Shown in pieces: positions 45,834-54,831 of a stretch of DNA of 64,000 bases. The notes below the pieces were generated by a model. That model searched no databases. It was not told the origin of the DNA and was given only the letters and a program-made list of their open reading frames with translations. The translations under genes and the position numbers were made by a program. The DNA is from CAUVKI01 sp963552605 (GTDB lineage: Bacteria > Bacillota > Clostridia > Tissierellales > Peptoniphilaceae): NCBI GenBank assembly GCA_963552605.1, contig CAUVKI010000004.1, positions 1 to 64,000 on the forward strand. The letters are read 5' to 3'. Positions within the stretch are counted from its first letter, which is position 1. Each line of letters opens with the position of its first letter.

Positions 45834-47011
45834 ATTATCCTATCCAAAAGCTCATCGGCAATTTCCGATTTTGACATCAGCGAAAGCTCTTCCTCTTCTC
45901 CGTTCTTGTAAAAAATGGAAACTGCATTGTTTTCAGAGCCGAAACCTATATCTTTTCTTGAAACATCATTGGCGACTATGAAATCCAAATTTTTTTTTCG
46001 GATTTTTTTTATTGCATTGGACTTTATATTTTCAGTTTCCGCAGCAAAGCCCACCAATATTTGATGAGTTTTTTTTGCTCCGACAAAGGCTGCCACGTCG
46101 GGATTTTTTATAAGTGAGAGAGTATAACCCTCGGTATCTTCTTTTTTGATTTTCTCCTTGGCTTCCTCAATAGGTCTGAAATCCGCAGGAGCTGCCGACT
46201 GTATCACACAATCCGCCCAATCGAAATGCTCTTGCATAAGTTTTAATAAATCCCTTGTGGAGCGAAAACTGAATGACCTCACTCCCAACGGAGGGTCAAT
46301 ATTTGTAACTCCCGAGAGAAGAATTACCTCTGCACCTCTTGCCGCCGCTCTCTCCGCCAAGGCAAATCCCATTTTGCCGCTTGAACGATTTGTTATAAAC
46401 CTTACAGGATCTAAATCCTCCGCAGCCGCTCCCGCAGTGATAAGAAATTTCTTATCCTTGAGGTCTTTATGAGAGAGAGCATATTGCAAAACCTTGTAAA
46501 GCTCCGAAGGCTCGGGGAGTTTTCCGTATCCGAAATCTCCGCACGCAAGCATTCCCTCGGAGGATTTTATTATTTCATAACCTCTTTCTATCAGTTTTTC
46601 GAGATTTTCTATGGTTGCGGGATTATTTAGCATATTGGAATTCATTGCAGGCGAGATTATAACGGGACAAATCGCTGCAAGGACGGTTTCGGTCAAAAGA
46701 TTGTCACAAAGTCCGCATGCAATTTTTGCAATCGTATTTGCTGAGGCGGGAGCAATCAAAATAATCTCCGCCCACTTAGCCAAGCTTATATGAAGCGGTT
46801 CCGCTCCCTCATAGCAAAAAGCGTCGTCATAGCATAATCCCCCCGCCATAGTTTTAACCGTAAGGGGAGTTATAAATTCCTTGGCTTTATCGGTCATTAT
46901 GACCTTTACCGAAGCGTCCGATTTTTTCAAAAGGCTTAGAAGTCCGCAAGCCTTATAACAGGCTATCCCCCCCGTCATTGCGATTAAAATTCTCCTGTCC
47001 TTAAGCTTCAC
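45821..47011 (-). CDS. coaBC: Bifunctional phosphopantothenoylcysteine decarboxylase/phosphopantothenate-cysteine ligase
   Basis: 396 residues from GTG 47011, with GGAGG seven bases upstream. The N-terminal flavoprotein domain (CoaC) has MTGGIACYK, APASANTIAK and SPAMNSNM (catalytic His replaced region before PAMN). The C-terminal ligase domain (CoaB) has ITAGAAAEDLDPVRFITNRSSG and the later KKKNLDFIVAND-type segment. It catalyses two consecutive steps of CoA synthesis; coaD is elsewhere in the window. Confidence 0.95.
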   Translation of the reverse strand: MKLKDRRILIAMTGGIACYKACGLLSLLKKSDASVKVIMTDKAKEFITPLTVKTMAGGLCYDDAFCYEGAEPLHISLAKWAEIILIAPASANTIAKIACGLCDNLLTETVLAAICPVIISPAMNSNMLNNPATIENLEKLIERGYEIIKSSEGMLACGDFGYGKLPEPSELYKVLQYALSHKDLKDKKFLITAGAAAEDLDPVRFITNRSSGKMGFALAERAAARGAEVILLSGVTNIDPPLGVRSFSFRSTRDLLKLMQEHFDWADCVIQSAAPADFRPIEEAKEKIKKEDTEGYTLSLIKNPDVAAFVGAKKTHQILVGFAAETENIKSNAIKKIRKKNLDFIVANDVSRKDIGFGSENNAVSIFYKNGEEEELSLMSKSEIADELLDRIICLF

Positions 47012-47028
47012 TTTCTATCCTCCTAAAA

Positions 47029-47433
47029 TTACTCTTCCTCTTCCTCCCAATCATCCCTCAAATCGTCATCTTCGGAGTAGTCGTCATCGCCGTAAAGGCT
47101 GTCCTCCAAAGGTTCTTCTTCGTTCTCAACGGGTTTATCATATTCCTCATAGGAGTAATCGGAGTCTTCTTCATAGTAATCGTCATCATCAAGCACCTGA
47201 ATTATCTTTGAGGGCTCTTCCTCTTTATCCTGAGTAATTATCTCCGTGTCCGTGGGAGTTATCTTTCCTGCAAAAAGTTCTTCAAGAGCTATACTAACCG
47301 CTCTCTTGCTTTTTGTGGAAATCAAAGGTTCATCTCCTGCCGTAAGTTCTCTTGCACGCTTTGAGAGAAAGAGAGAGAGAGTATATCTGTTGCCGCCCTT
47401 TTCTTTTAATTCTTGAAATGATGGAGTAAACAT
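47029..47433 (-). CDS. rpoZ: RNA polymerase subunit omega with a long acidic tail
   Basis: 134 residues. Residues 1-60 are omega (GGNRYTLSLFLSKRARELTAG and AVSIALEELFAGKI). The remaining 70 residues are almost wholly Asp, Glu, Tyr and Ser, including long runs of acidic residues to the stop. Typical omega is 60-90 residues, so the tail is an addition. Position between gmk and coaBC is the conserved Firmicute order. AGGTGA precedes the ATG. Confidence 0.9.
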   Translation of the reverse strand: MFTPSFQELKEKGGNRYTLSLFLSKRARELTAGDEPLISTKSKRAVSIALEELFAGKITPTDTEIITQDKEEEPSKIIQVLDDDDYYEEDSDYSYEEYDKPVENEEEPLEDSLYGDDDYSEDDDLRDDWEEEEE

Positions 47434-47441
47434 ATTATCAC

Positions 47442-48026
47442 CTATACCCTTATCCTGTTGCGTGAAGTCTTTGCTCTCTCCGCAATAATTATGCTGTTTA
47501 AGGTCTTTGCCGCTTCCACAAAATCGTCGTTTACCACCACATAACTGTATTCCTTAACTTTCAATATTTCTTTTTTTGCATTTTCCATACGCACCTTTAT
47601 ACTCTCCTCCGATTCGGTTCCTCTTTTTCTAAGTCTGTTTTCCAATTCCTGAAACGACGGGGGGATTATGAAAACCGTCACCGCATCGGGATAGGTTTTT
47701 ATCATCTCCTCCATTCCCTGCACATCAATTTCCAAAATTATAACGCCCCCGTTTTCGATAGCTTCATCGACCTTTGTTTTCGGAGTGCCGTAATAATCCA
47801 TATGAACAAACGCATGCTCCAAAAATTCCCCTCTCTTAATCATATCCTCAAAATTTTCTCTTGAGATAAAATGATAATCCACTCCGTCCGTTTCTCCCGG
47901 GCGGGGAGCTCTGGTCGTGCAGGAAATGGAGTACTTCACATCGGGATTTGACTTAACCAGCTCCGAAATAACCGTTCCCTTGCCTGAGCCTGCCGCACCC
48001 GAAACAACAACGACAAAACCTTTCAT
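47442..48026 (-). CDS. gmk: Guanylate kinase
   Basis: 194 residues, full length. VVSGAAGSGKGTV is the P-loop, SCTTRAPRPGETDGVDYHF the GMP-binding region, and IEIDVQG the Walker B area. It makes GDP from GMP and ATP. Located between remA and rpoZ as in many Firmicutes, two bases after remA. Confidence 0.96.
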   Translation of the reverse strand: MKGFVVVVSGAAGSGKGTVISELVKSNPDVKYSISCTTRAPRPGETDGVDYHFISRENFEDMIKRGEFLEHAFVHMDYYGTPKTKVDEAIENGGVIILEIDVQGMEEMIKTYPDAVTVFIIPPSFQELENRLRKRGTESEESIKVRMENAKKEILKVKEYSYVVVNDDFVEAAKTLNSIIIAERAKTSRNRIRV

Positions 48027-48028
48027 AG

Positions 48029-48274
48029 CTATCCCTTCCTTTCCGTTTCAACTCTATTGGAAATCGTCTCCACCACAAGTGAAGACAATATTATATGATT
48101 TGAATCCGTAACTATCACGCTTCTTGTCTTTCTGCCGAAAGTTGCATCAAGCAGAAACCCTCTGTCCCTTGCTTCCTGAATAAGCCGTTTTATCGGCTGT
48201 GAATCCGAATTTAGTACACATACTATCTTATCCTTGCTCACCACATTTCCAAACCCCACATTCACCGTTTCCAA
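48029..48274 (-). CDS. remA: RemA-family extracellular matrix regulator (DUF370)
   Basis: 81 residues from a TTG at 48274, chosen because the product then begins METVNVGFGNVVSK, matching the family start, with GGGGGAGG just upstream. IKRLIQEARDRGFLLDATFGRKTRSVIVTDSNH is the conserved core (here cited in parts: RDRGFLLDATFGR and VIVTDSNH). In Bacillus RemA is a DNA-binding activator of biofilm matrix genes. Its position before gmk is conserved even in species without that regulon. Confidence 0.9.
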   Translation of the reverse strand: METVNVGFGNVVSKDKIVCVLNSDSQPIKRLIQEARDRGFLLDATFGRKTRSVIVTDSNHIILSSLVVETISNRVETERKG

Positions 48275-48293
48275 CTTCCTCCCCCTCTCATAA

Positions 48294-48992
48294 TTATATC
48301 CACTCTCCTCCGCTCTCACGCACTATTGCCCTTGCAAGGGACTCGGAAGAATCTGAAAAAAAATCCGCATGAAAAAAGGGCAGAGCAGTAACCGTCGAAA
48401 GCTCCGTACACCCCAAAACGGCACAATCACAGCCGTTTTTTCTAAGCTCTTCCTCTATTTCCAAAAAACTCTCCCTATCGATTGAATTTCCCGCCTTTAC
48501 CTCATCATAGATTATCTTCATCACCTTATTCTGAATTTCGGGCGAGGGCTCATAATAATCCAATCCGAACCCTAAAAGCTCCTTTTGATACACTCCCGAG
48601 ATAATTGTCCCCGTGGTTGCGAGTATTCCGGCTCTCTTTCGATTTCTTTGACTTAAATTTCTCACGGTTTCTTCAATCATATTTATAAAAGGCAGATTTG
48701 TTGCCGAAAGAAAATAATCCGCAAAGGAATGAGAGGTATTACACGCCATACAAAAAGCCTGAACCTCCGAAAGCTCCAAAATTTTTATATCCCTTATCAA
48801 AGACGGAATGGGGGATTCTTTCGTAGGATCCAATATATATTCGGTGCGATCCGGAGTGGAAGCCCGATTTATTATTATCAAATCCAAATGCTCCTGATCC
48901 TTTGACGCACGGGTGTGATCTATTATGAGGCGGTATAGATAATCCGTGGCTTTCGGACCCATTCCTCCTATTATGCCTATGGTTTTCATCAT
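48294..48992 (-). CDS. Aspartate/glutamate-type amino-acid racemase
   Basis: 232 residues of the Asp/Glu/hydantoin racemase superfamily. GIIGGMGPKATDY opens the protein; the two catalytic cysteines are in MACNTSH (about residue 83) and LGCTELS (about 195). It would interconvert L- and D-forms of an acidic amino acid, for example for peptidoglycan or secretion. The start overlaps the rodA stop (ATGA), linking it to a cell-shape gene. Exact substrate not determined. Confidence 0.87.
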   Translation of the reverse strand: MMKTIGIIGGMGPKATDYLYRLIIDHTRASKDQEHLDLIIINRASTPDRTEYILDPTKESPIPSLIRDIKILELSEVQAFCMACNTSHSFADYFLSATNLPFINMIEETVRNLSQRNRKRAGILATTGTIISGVYQKELLGFGLDYYEPSPEIQNKVMKIIYDEVKAGNSIDRESFLEIEEELRKNGCDCAVLGCTELSTVTALPFFHADFFSDSSESLARAIVRESGGEWI

Positions 48993-50170
48993 TCCTGCTC
49001 CTTCTTCTCAAGCACAAGGGTATGCTTTTCCAATTCAAAATCCGGACTCTCCTCGTGAATTGACACCGACAACGCAAGTCCTATGGTCGCAAGGGAGATA
49101 AGCTGAAACGTTCCCCCTTGGCTTACAAACGGCAAAGGAATACCGGTAGCGGGAAGAATTCCGACATTCATTCCGATATTTTCCGCTATGTGAAAGAAAA
49201 ACATTCCGAAAAATCCCATGCAGATAAAACTTCCGAAAGTCAGGTGATGTTTTCTTGCTATATCAATCAATCTTAGTAAAAGTATAAGATAGAGGCTGAT
49301 TAAAAAAATTCCTCCCAAAAATCCCAATTCTTCCGAAAGTGCGGAAAAAATATAATCCGTCTCCTTTGTGGGAAGATACTTAAATTGAGTCTGCACTCCC
49401 TTATAAAGTCCTCTCCCCGTAAGCTCTCCGCTTGCCAAAGCTATCTTGCTCTGAAGTGTTTGATAGGAAGAAGCCAAAGCGTCGTGATTGGGATCAAGAA
49501 ACGAAAAAAATCTCTTTTTCTGATAATCGTCAAGCTTATTCCAAATCAAAGGTATTGCCACTACCAGCAAAAGCCCCGCATAAAAAACATAACTCCACTT
49601 AAGCCCTGCACAAAAGAGCATTACCGCTATAAAAAAAGTGAATACTATTGCCGTTCCCAAATCCGGTTGAAGCAAGATAAGCCCCACCGGAAAAAAGGCA
49701 AATATCAAAACCTTTATAAGAGTAAAAGGTTCATTAAGATTTTCCTTATTTTTTTCTATAACTTTTGCAAGAGATATGATAAGTCCCACCTTAACTAACT
49801 CCGAGGGTTGAAAACTGAAACTTGAGCCGAGTTTGACCCAAGACCTCGCCCCCCAATTATCCTCAACACCGTAAAAGTAGGTCCAAACCAAAAGTAAAAT
49901 GCAAACCGCATATATAAGGATATAGAACTTACCCCAAATTTCATAATCCACAAATGTAAGAAAGATAATCAGAAAAAATCCCAATGCCGTCGCCATAATC
50001 TGACTTTTCATTATGTGTGCGCTATCCTCCAAAGAATGTGCCGCACTGGAGAGGACTATCAGACCGAAAATCGAAACCGCCACCACACTTAGAAAAAGCA
50101 CTTTATCAAAATCCGCAAAAGATTTGTTGCGTATGTTTATTGTAAAAAACGCCTTAAGTTTTTTTATCAT
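48989..50170 (-). CDS. rodA: Rod-shape-determining SEDS glycosyltransferase
   Basis: 393 residues from ATG 50170 (GGGAG five bases upstream; TTG 50182 is rejected). About ten membrane helices. WVKLGSSFSFQPSELVK is the characteristic SEDS motif with the catalytic-region Asp in LLQPDLGTA, and GIPLPFVSQGGT closes the family pattern. The build fits RodA better than FtsW, as it lacks FtsW-type extended tails. RodA polymerises lipid II during elongation with a class B PBP, which is not in the window. Confidence 0.9.
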   Translation of the reverse strand: MIKKLKAFFTINIRNKSFADFDKVLFLSVVAVSIFGLIVLSSAAHSLEDSAHIMKSQIMATALGFFLIIFLTFVDYEIWGKFYILIYAVCILLLVWTYFYGVEDNWGARSWVKLGSSFSFQPSELVKVGLIISLAKVIEKNKENLNEPFTLIKVLIFAFFPVGLILLQPDLGTAIVFTFFIAVMLFCAGLKWSYVFYAGLLLVVAIPLIWNKLDDYQKKRFFSFLDPNHDALASSYQTLQSKIALASGELTGRGLYKGVQTQFKYLPTKETDYIFSALSEELGFLGGIFLISLYLILLLRLIDIARKHHLTFGSFICMGFFGMFFFHIAENIGMNVGILPATGIPLPFVSQGGTFQLISLATIGLALSVSIHEESPDFELEKHTLVLEKKEQE

Positions 50171-50641
50171 AAGCTCTCCCAATTTTAAAAACTAAATCTA
50201 TCATATTAGAGATTATACATTTTTGTCGGAGTGCAATCAACCATTTGTGAAGACCTCACAAATTCTTTTTCGTAAAAACCGAATTCTCGATCTTTGGAAT
50301 TGCCGCCGACGCCGTATAAGACCCAGCTATGTTTTTTTTCTGTTTATATTGCTCATTTAGTTTTTTAACCCAAAGGCTGCTTAAGAAACACGACAAACGC
50401 ATGAATATAAAAAAGGCGGAAATACAACATAGTGAAATCTGAAAGAGATAGAGTAAAGGTGAAATCATTTTTAGATTATACATACAGTACATGACGGAAG
50501 ACAAGAAAAAAGATAAAGCATAAAAGGAAAAAACGATTCGCAATCGGAACAAATTCAGAGAAATATTTGGATAATATTAGACTTGTTAGATAATTTAATG
50601 TCGGAAATTATAAATACCGCAAATTAAAGAAACACGTGTTT
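50171..50641. other. Intergenic stretch without a supported gene
   Basis: About 470 bases, strongly AT-rich. An open frame on the minus strand (50256-50552) encodes hydrophobic segments but starts at a TTG with no ribosome-binding site and is not called. The right end runs into a transposase remnant, so part of this may be decayed insertion-sequence DNA. Confidence 0.5.
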
Positions 50642-50930
50642 CTATGAAATGCTCCTATTATAATGTTTTTCTTTGGAGGAGAGTTTGTGATTCTTTGAGG
50701 ATTTGATGGGAGTTTTGCTGTTTTTGTGATAATGACTTATCCCTTGATAACCGCTATCCGCTATTACCTGAATATCGCTTAGTATACCGAGCCTACTGTT
50801 TTTGTTTTTTTTGGGGTGTGCAATTTCTACTTCTGTCGCATCCACCAAAAGAATGTCTATGGAAGGATTATAATTCCAATATTTAAATACAACTCTTGTT
50901 TTTGTTCAATACATATTTTCAATACTCACA
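50642..50930 (-). pseudogene. IS5-like transposase remnant
   Basis: Reads TRVVFKYWN...ILLVDATEVEIAHPKKNK, then jumps to IQVIADSGYQGISHYHKNSK and KLSSKEKHYNR. These are pieces of a DDE transposase: the first Asp is in VDATE and the second in ADSGYQG. About 40 residues that normally lie between them (with KKRHTLKTQ-type sequence) are missing. A TGA interrupts the frame upstream, and the catalytic Glu region is gone. No terminal inverted repeats were identified. Confidence 0.75.
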
Positions 50931-50935
50931 CCCTG

Positions 50936-51034
50936 CTAGTTGAAATCGGAAATCCCGTAGCTATCTAAAAGTCTCAATGTATTTTCAGTAATAAGACCGC
51001 CACAAAGCTTAAACCTTATAATGCAAAACTCCAT
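50936..51034 (-). CDS. 32-codon ORF or gene fragment
   Basis: ATG at 51034 to TAG at 50936, product MEFCIIRFKLCGGL...LLDSYGISDFN. A GGGGG lies one base before the ATG, too close for normal initiation. The sequence reads like a piece of a folded enzyme but I cannot place it. It begins only 5 bases after the glycosidase gene and borders the transposase remnant, so it is probably a fragment. Confidence 0.25.
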   Translation of the reverse strand: MEFCIIRFKLCGGLITENTLRLLDSYGISDFN

Positions 51035-51039
51035 CCCCC

Positions 51040-52533
51040 TTACGGTTCAACTTCTATCTTATATTCCGAGACCTCATTTTCATTAAAGTCAAGAAAAAAA
51101 TAAGACTTCCCCGCTTTTTTTATTTTTGCAAGCTCCATTTCGTTTTTAATAAGTTTAAAGCCTGAACACTCTCCATCATAAACCCAGCTCAAAAGAGTGC
51201 CGTTTCCTGTTCGGTGCAGCTTGAACGAAAGTTTTTCTTTTTTGGGCGAAACGGATTCGGGCGTTTTAAGATTTTTAATTTCATTCTTATATTTTTCAAG
51301 AAAGTCTTTATTTTTTTGGCTTGTGTTTTCTTTGAAAGCTTTGGAGTTAAAAAAGAAAGAACCGTAAATAGAGTCATAACGAGTATTAAAGAGCAGCTGG
51401 TTATAAAGTTCCTCGGAGTTTTTCCAGTCACCTTGAGCGAGTTTATATATAGCATGCCCGATATAGAGTTTCACCTTTGCATTTGAACACACTTTCCCCC
51501 ACCAATCCGTGCAATTTCCATAGGGAGCGGCTTTTGTGTCAAATTGCCAATAAATCTGTGGAACTATGTAATCAACCCACCGATTTTCCACCCACTTTTT
51601 CGTGTCGGCAAAGAGAGTGTCATATGAAGTGTAATTCGTCAAAACCTCCATTCCGCTCGGATCTGTACTCTTATTTCTCCAAACTCCTGCAGGACTTACG
51701 CCGAATTCCACATTCTTTCCCTCAACTCTGTTGTAGCTTTGGACGGTTTGGAATACGCCGAAAACCAGATTGTCGGTTTGCTGACGCCTGTAATCTCCTA
51801 AATTTTTAACTCCCGACTGCTCAAACGCCTCTTTCTCTTCTTCATAGTATCCGCCGCTTCCCACAAAGGTTGAAGCGGGATAAAAATAATCGTCAAAGTG
51901 AATTGCGTCCACCTCATATTTTTTCAAAAGCTCCTGCACCGTTTCTTTCAGGTGTATCACAACTTTCTCGTCCCACGGCTTAAGATAGAGCTTTTTTCCC
52001 GCTTTAAAAACACAGCCGGGATTTTTTCTGGCAAAATTTGCAGGATGGAGTGTGGAAATCAACTCCTCCTTTGAGCCCTCAGCATTTCTGTAAGTCACCC
52101 TGTAAGGATTAAGCCACGCATGAAAGGTCATACCTTTCTTGTGAGTTTCTTCAATCATCCACGCCAACGGATCAAAGTTGAAATTTTCTCCCTGCTTTCC
52201 CGTCAAAAATTCGGAAGCCGGATTGCCATGGGATTTATAAAAGGCATCGCAGGACGGACGCACCTGAAAAATCACGGTGTTTATATGAGCCTTTTCGAGG
52301 TTTTTTAATAGTGTCATATATTCTTTTTTATAATCTTCTTCCGAAAGTCCCGGTTTGCTCGGAAAATTATTCCACACGGTATCAACCCATACCCCTCTGA
52401 ATTTCAGAGAAGAGATGTTTAAACTTTCAGGAAGTTCAATTTTTTCACCATAGAGAGAAGCTCCGAAAGCAAGCGAACTCTTAAAGATAAAAAAGAAAAT
52501 CAAACAAAACGCAGCTTTTTTGAAAGTATTCAT
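51040..52533 (-). CDS. Secreted glycoside hydrolase-like protein (GHL10/YngK type)
   Basis: 497 residues. A signal peptide (MNTFKKAAFCLIFFFIF...FGA) is followed by the family block FRGVWVDTVWNNFPSK, then FQVRPSCDAFYKS, FHAWLNPYRVTY, DAIHFDDYFYP and VDYIVPQIYWQF, the TIM-barrel motifs of the GHL10 (DUF187) family. The C-terminal 90 residues form a beta-rich module. Members are thought to act on peptidoglycan-like or other glycans, but the substrate is uncertain. The ATG overlaps the trpS stop (ATGA). Confidence 0.87.
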   Translation of the reverse strand: MNTFKKAAFCLIFFFIFKSSLAFGASLYGEKIELPESLNISSLKFRGVWVDTVWNNFPSKPGLSEEDYKKEYMTLLKNLEKAHINTVIFQVRPSCDAFYKSHGNPASEFLTGKQGENFNFDPLAWMIEETHKKGMTFHAWLNPYRVTYRNAEGSKEELISTLHPANFARKNPGCVFKAGKKLYLKPWDEKVVIHLKETVQELLKKYEVDAIHFDDYFYPASTFVGSGGYYEEEKEAFEQSGVKNLGDYRRQQTDNLVFGVFQTVQSYNRVEGKNVEFGVSPAGVWRNKSTDPSGMEVLTNYTSYDTLFADTKKWVENRWVDYIVPQIYWQFDTKAAPYGNCTDWWGKVCSNAKVKLYIGHAIYKLAQGDWKNSEELYNQLLFNTRYDSIYGSFFFNSKAFKENTSQKNKDFLEKYKNEIKNLKTPESVSPKKEKLSFKLHRTGNGTLLSWVYDGECSGFKLIKNEMELAKIKKAGKSYFFLDFNENEVSEYKIEVEP

Positions 52534-53519
52534 ATCTTCAGTCCAACCTTTTCATATACGGAAGAAAGGGTTTTTCCCGCAATCTCGGAGGCCTTTCTCG
52601 CTCCTTCGGCTGCCGTTTTCTCAAGATAGGCTTTGTCGTTCATATACTCATAAAAACTTTTTCTTATGGGGTCAAGTTTTTGGACAACCAAATCCCCCAA
52701 ATCCTTTTTCAGCACTCCATATCCTTTTCCCTCATAGCGTGAAACTATGGTGTCAATATCCTCATTTGAAAATCCTGAGTATATATCCAAAAGATTTCTA
52801 AGCCCCGCCTGCTCCGGAGAATATTTTACAACTCCTAAAGAATCAGTCACCGCAGTCTTTATTTTTTTTATAATTGTATCCGGTTCGTCCAACATTCTTA
52901 TGAATGCGGACTCGTCAGCGTCCGACTTTGACATCTTCGCTTCGGGGTTTTTAAGGCTCATAACCCTTGTGCAATTTTCTCCGTAAAGACCCTCCGGCAC
53001 AACGAAAGTATCTCCAAAGCGATTATTAAACCTGATCGCCAAATCCCTAGTGATCTCTATATGCTGACGCTGATCTTCACCCACAGGCACCAGGTCTGTG
53101 TTGTATAAGAGTATATCTGCAGCCATCAGGACGGGATAGGTAAAAAGTGCAGCGTTGATATTATCCTCGTGCTTTTGTGATTTATCCTTAAACTGCGTCA
53201 TTCTTGAGAGCTGTCCCATATAGGTTATTGAATTTAGAACCCAGCAAAGCTCCGCATGTTCCGAACAATCCGACTGCACAAATACAATACTTTTTTCGGG
53301 ATCAATTCCCGAAGCCAAAAAAGTTGCCAAGACTTTATAAATTCGCTCCTTCAAGATAACCGGATCTTGAGTAACCGTCAATGAGTGCATATCTGCAACA
53401 TTGAATAAACACTCATATTCCTCCTGCAGTTTTGCAAAGTGGCTTACCGAACCCAGATAATTTCCGATTGTAAGATCCCCCGAGGGTTGAACCCCACTAT
53501 ATACAATCTTTTTTCCCAT
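52530..53519 (-). CDS. trpS: Tryptophan-tRNA ligase
   Basis: 329 residues. PSGDLTIGNYLGS near residue 12 is the HIGH-type signature, AKMSKSDADES the KMSKS loop, and VGEDQRQHIEITRDLA the tryptophan-site region. Full-length class Ic synthetase that charges tRNA-Trp. It lies between the deaminase and the glycosidase with overlaps or short gaps. No T-box leader is seen, as it is internal to the operon. Confidence 0.96.
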   Translation of the reverse strand: MGKKIVYSGVQPSGDLTIGNYLGSVSHFAKLQEEYECLFNVADMHSLTVTQDPVILKERIYKVLATFLASGIDPEKSIVFVQSDCSEHAELCWVLNSITYMGQLSRMTQFKDKSQKHEDNINAALFTYPVLMAADILLYNTDLVPVGEDQRQHIEITRDLAIRFNNRFGDTFVVPEGLYGENCTRVMSLKNPEAKMSKSDADESAFIRMLDEPDTIIKKIKTAVTDSLGVVKYSPEQAGLRNLLDIYSGFSNEDIDTIVSRYEGKGYGVLKKDLGDLVVQKLDPIRKSFYEYMNDKAYLEKTAAEGARKASEIAGKTLSSVYEKVGLKI

Positions 53520-53523
53520 ATCT

Positions 53524-54816
53524 TTATTCCTTTCTGCTCAACAGATTATTAACAGTTTCATTCATCTTCAGCATAATTTTTTCTATATCAACGGTTTTAA
53601 GAACCCGATTTTCCATAAGGATTTTTCCGTCCACAATCACGGTATCCACATCAGAGGCTTGTGCAGAGTATGCGAGAGCCGAAACGGGATTTCCAAGAGG
53701 AGTGAGATGCGGTTTATTCGTATCAATCAAAATCAAATCTGCCTTTTTTCCTTTTTCAACGGAGCCTATCTCCTTGTCAAGTCCCAATGCCTTAGCTCCG
53801 TTAATCGTTGCCATCTCCAATGCGGTATATGCGGAAACGGAGGTTGCATCCAAGTCAAGGGCTTTGTTTATAATTGCGGCGAGATGAATTTCTTCCCACA
53901 TATTGACATTGTTATTGCTTGCGGAACCGTCCGTTCCCAAGGCCACGGGTATTCCGGCTTTAAGAAGCTTTGACACCGGGGAAAATCCGCTTGCCAATTT
54001 AAAATTGCTTGTGGGATTATTTACGGGATACACATTCTTATCTTTGAGAATTTTTATGTCCTCATCGGTTATGTGCACACAATGAGCCGCCACCGTATGC
54101 ACATCAAACAACCCCAAGTCGTTCATATGGGCTATCGGAGTTTTTCCGGTCTTTTCGATAATTCCCTCCACTTCTCCTTTTGTTTCAGAAAGGTGAATGT
54201 TTATTCCCACATTTAATTCGCAGGCAAGCTCCTTTAGTCGCTTCATAAAGACATCTCCCACGGTATAAGGAGCATGGGGCGCAACCATAGTGGTAATTCT
54301 TCCGTTTGCCTTCCATTCCCAATGTTCGGAAAACTCCCTCCTTATCCTTATGCGTTCATCTTCCTGCCCTTTCACATCAATCGTTCCATAGGAGAGCACA
54401 GCTCTTATTCCGATTTCCTCCACCGCTCTTGCCACTGCGTCCATAAGATCATACATATCCAAAAAGGAAGTGGTTCCCGAAAGGAGCATTTCACATATTG
54501 TCAAAAGTGCCCCGACATATATGTCCTCCTCGGTCATCTTTCCTTCTATGGGCCAAATTTCCTCACCAAGCCACCTGTCAAGAGGAAGATCGTCCGCATA
54601 GTTTCTAAGCAGCGACATTGAAGCGTGCGTATGTGCATTAACAAGCCCCGGCATCAAAATTTTTTTCTCACCGTCTATTATTTTATCCGCTCTCTCGGGC
54701 AGGAGTTCCTCGGTGATTTCAAATATTCGATTATCCTTGATATACACATTCACTCCATAAAGCACTCTATCCTTTGAGTTAAACGGAAGACAGCATACAT
54801 TTTTTATAAGTATCAT
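53524..54816 (-). CDS. MtaD-type amidohydrolase (5'-methylthioadenosine/S-adenosylhomocysteine deaminase family)
   Basis: 430 residues. Metal-binding HTHASMSLLRN near residue 66 and GTTSFLDMYD, MVAPHAPYTVG, HLSETKGEVE, AAHCVHI and ALGTDGSASNNN are the successive amidohydrolase motifs, in the pattern of MtaD deaminases. It would deaminate methylthioadenosine or S-adenosylhomocysteine to the inosine form, recycling purine and sulfur compounds. GGAGG precedes the ATG. It reads in one direction with trpS, 4 bases away. Confidence 0.88.
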   Translation of the reverse strand: MILIKNVCCLPFNSKDRVLYGVNVYIKDNRIFEITEELLPERADKIIDGEKKILMPGLVNAHTHASMSLLRNYADDLPLDRWLGEEIWPIEGKMTEEDIYVGALLTICEMLLSGTTSFLDMYDLMDAVARAVEEIGIRAVLSYGTIDVKGQEDERIRIRREFSEHWEWKANGRITTMVAPHAPYTVGDVFMKRLKELACELNVGINIHLSETKGEVEGIIEKTGKTPIAHMNDLGLFDVHTVAAHCVHITDEDIKILKDKNVYPVNNPTSNFKLASGFSPVSKLLKAGIPVALGTDGSASNNNVNMWEEIHLAAIINKALDLDATSVSAYTALEMATINGAKALGLDKEIGSVEKGKKADLILIDTNKPHLTPLGNPVSALAYSAQASDVDTVIVDGKILMENRVLKTVDIEKIMLKMNETVNNLLSRKE

Positions 54817-54831
54817 AATTCCTCCTAAAAA

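Noticed and set aside
50256..50552. 98-codon minus-strand frame with hydrophobic segments
   Set aside because: Starts at a TTG without a ribosome-binding site, in AT-rich DNA where hydrophobic codons arise by chance.
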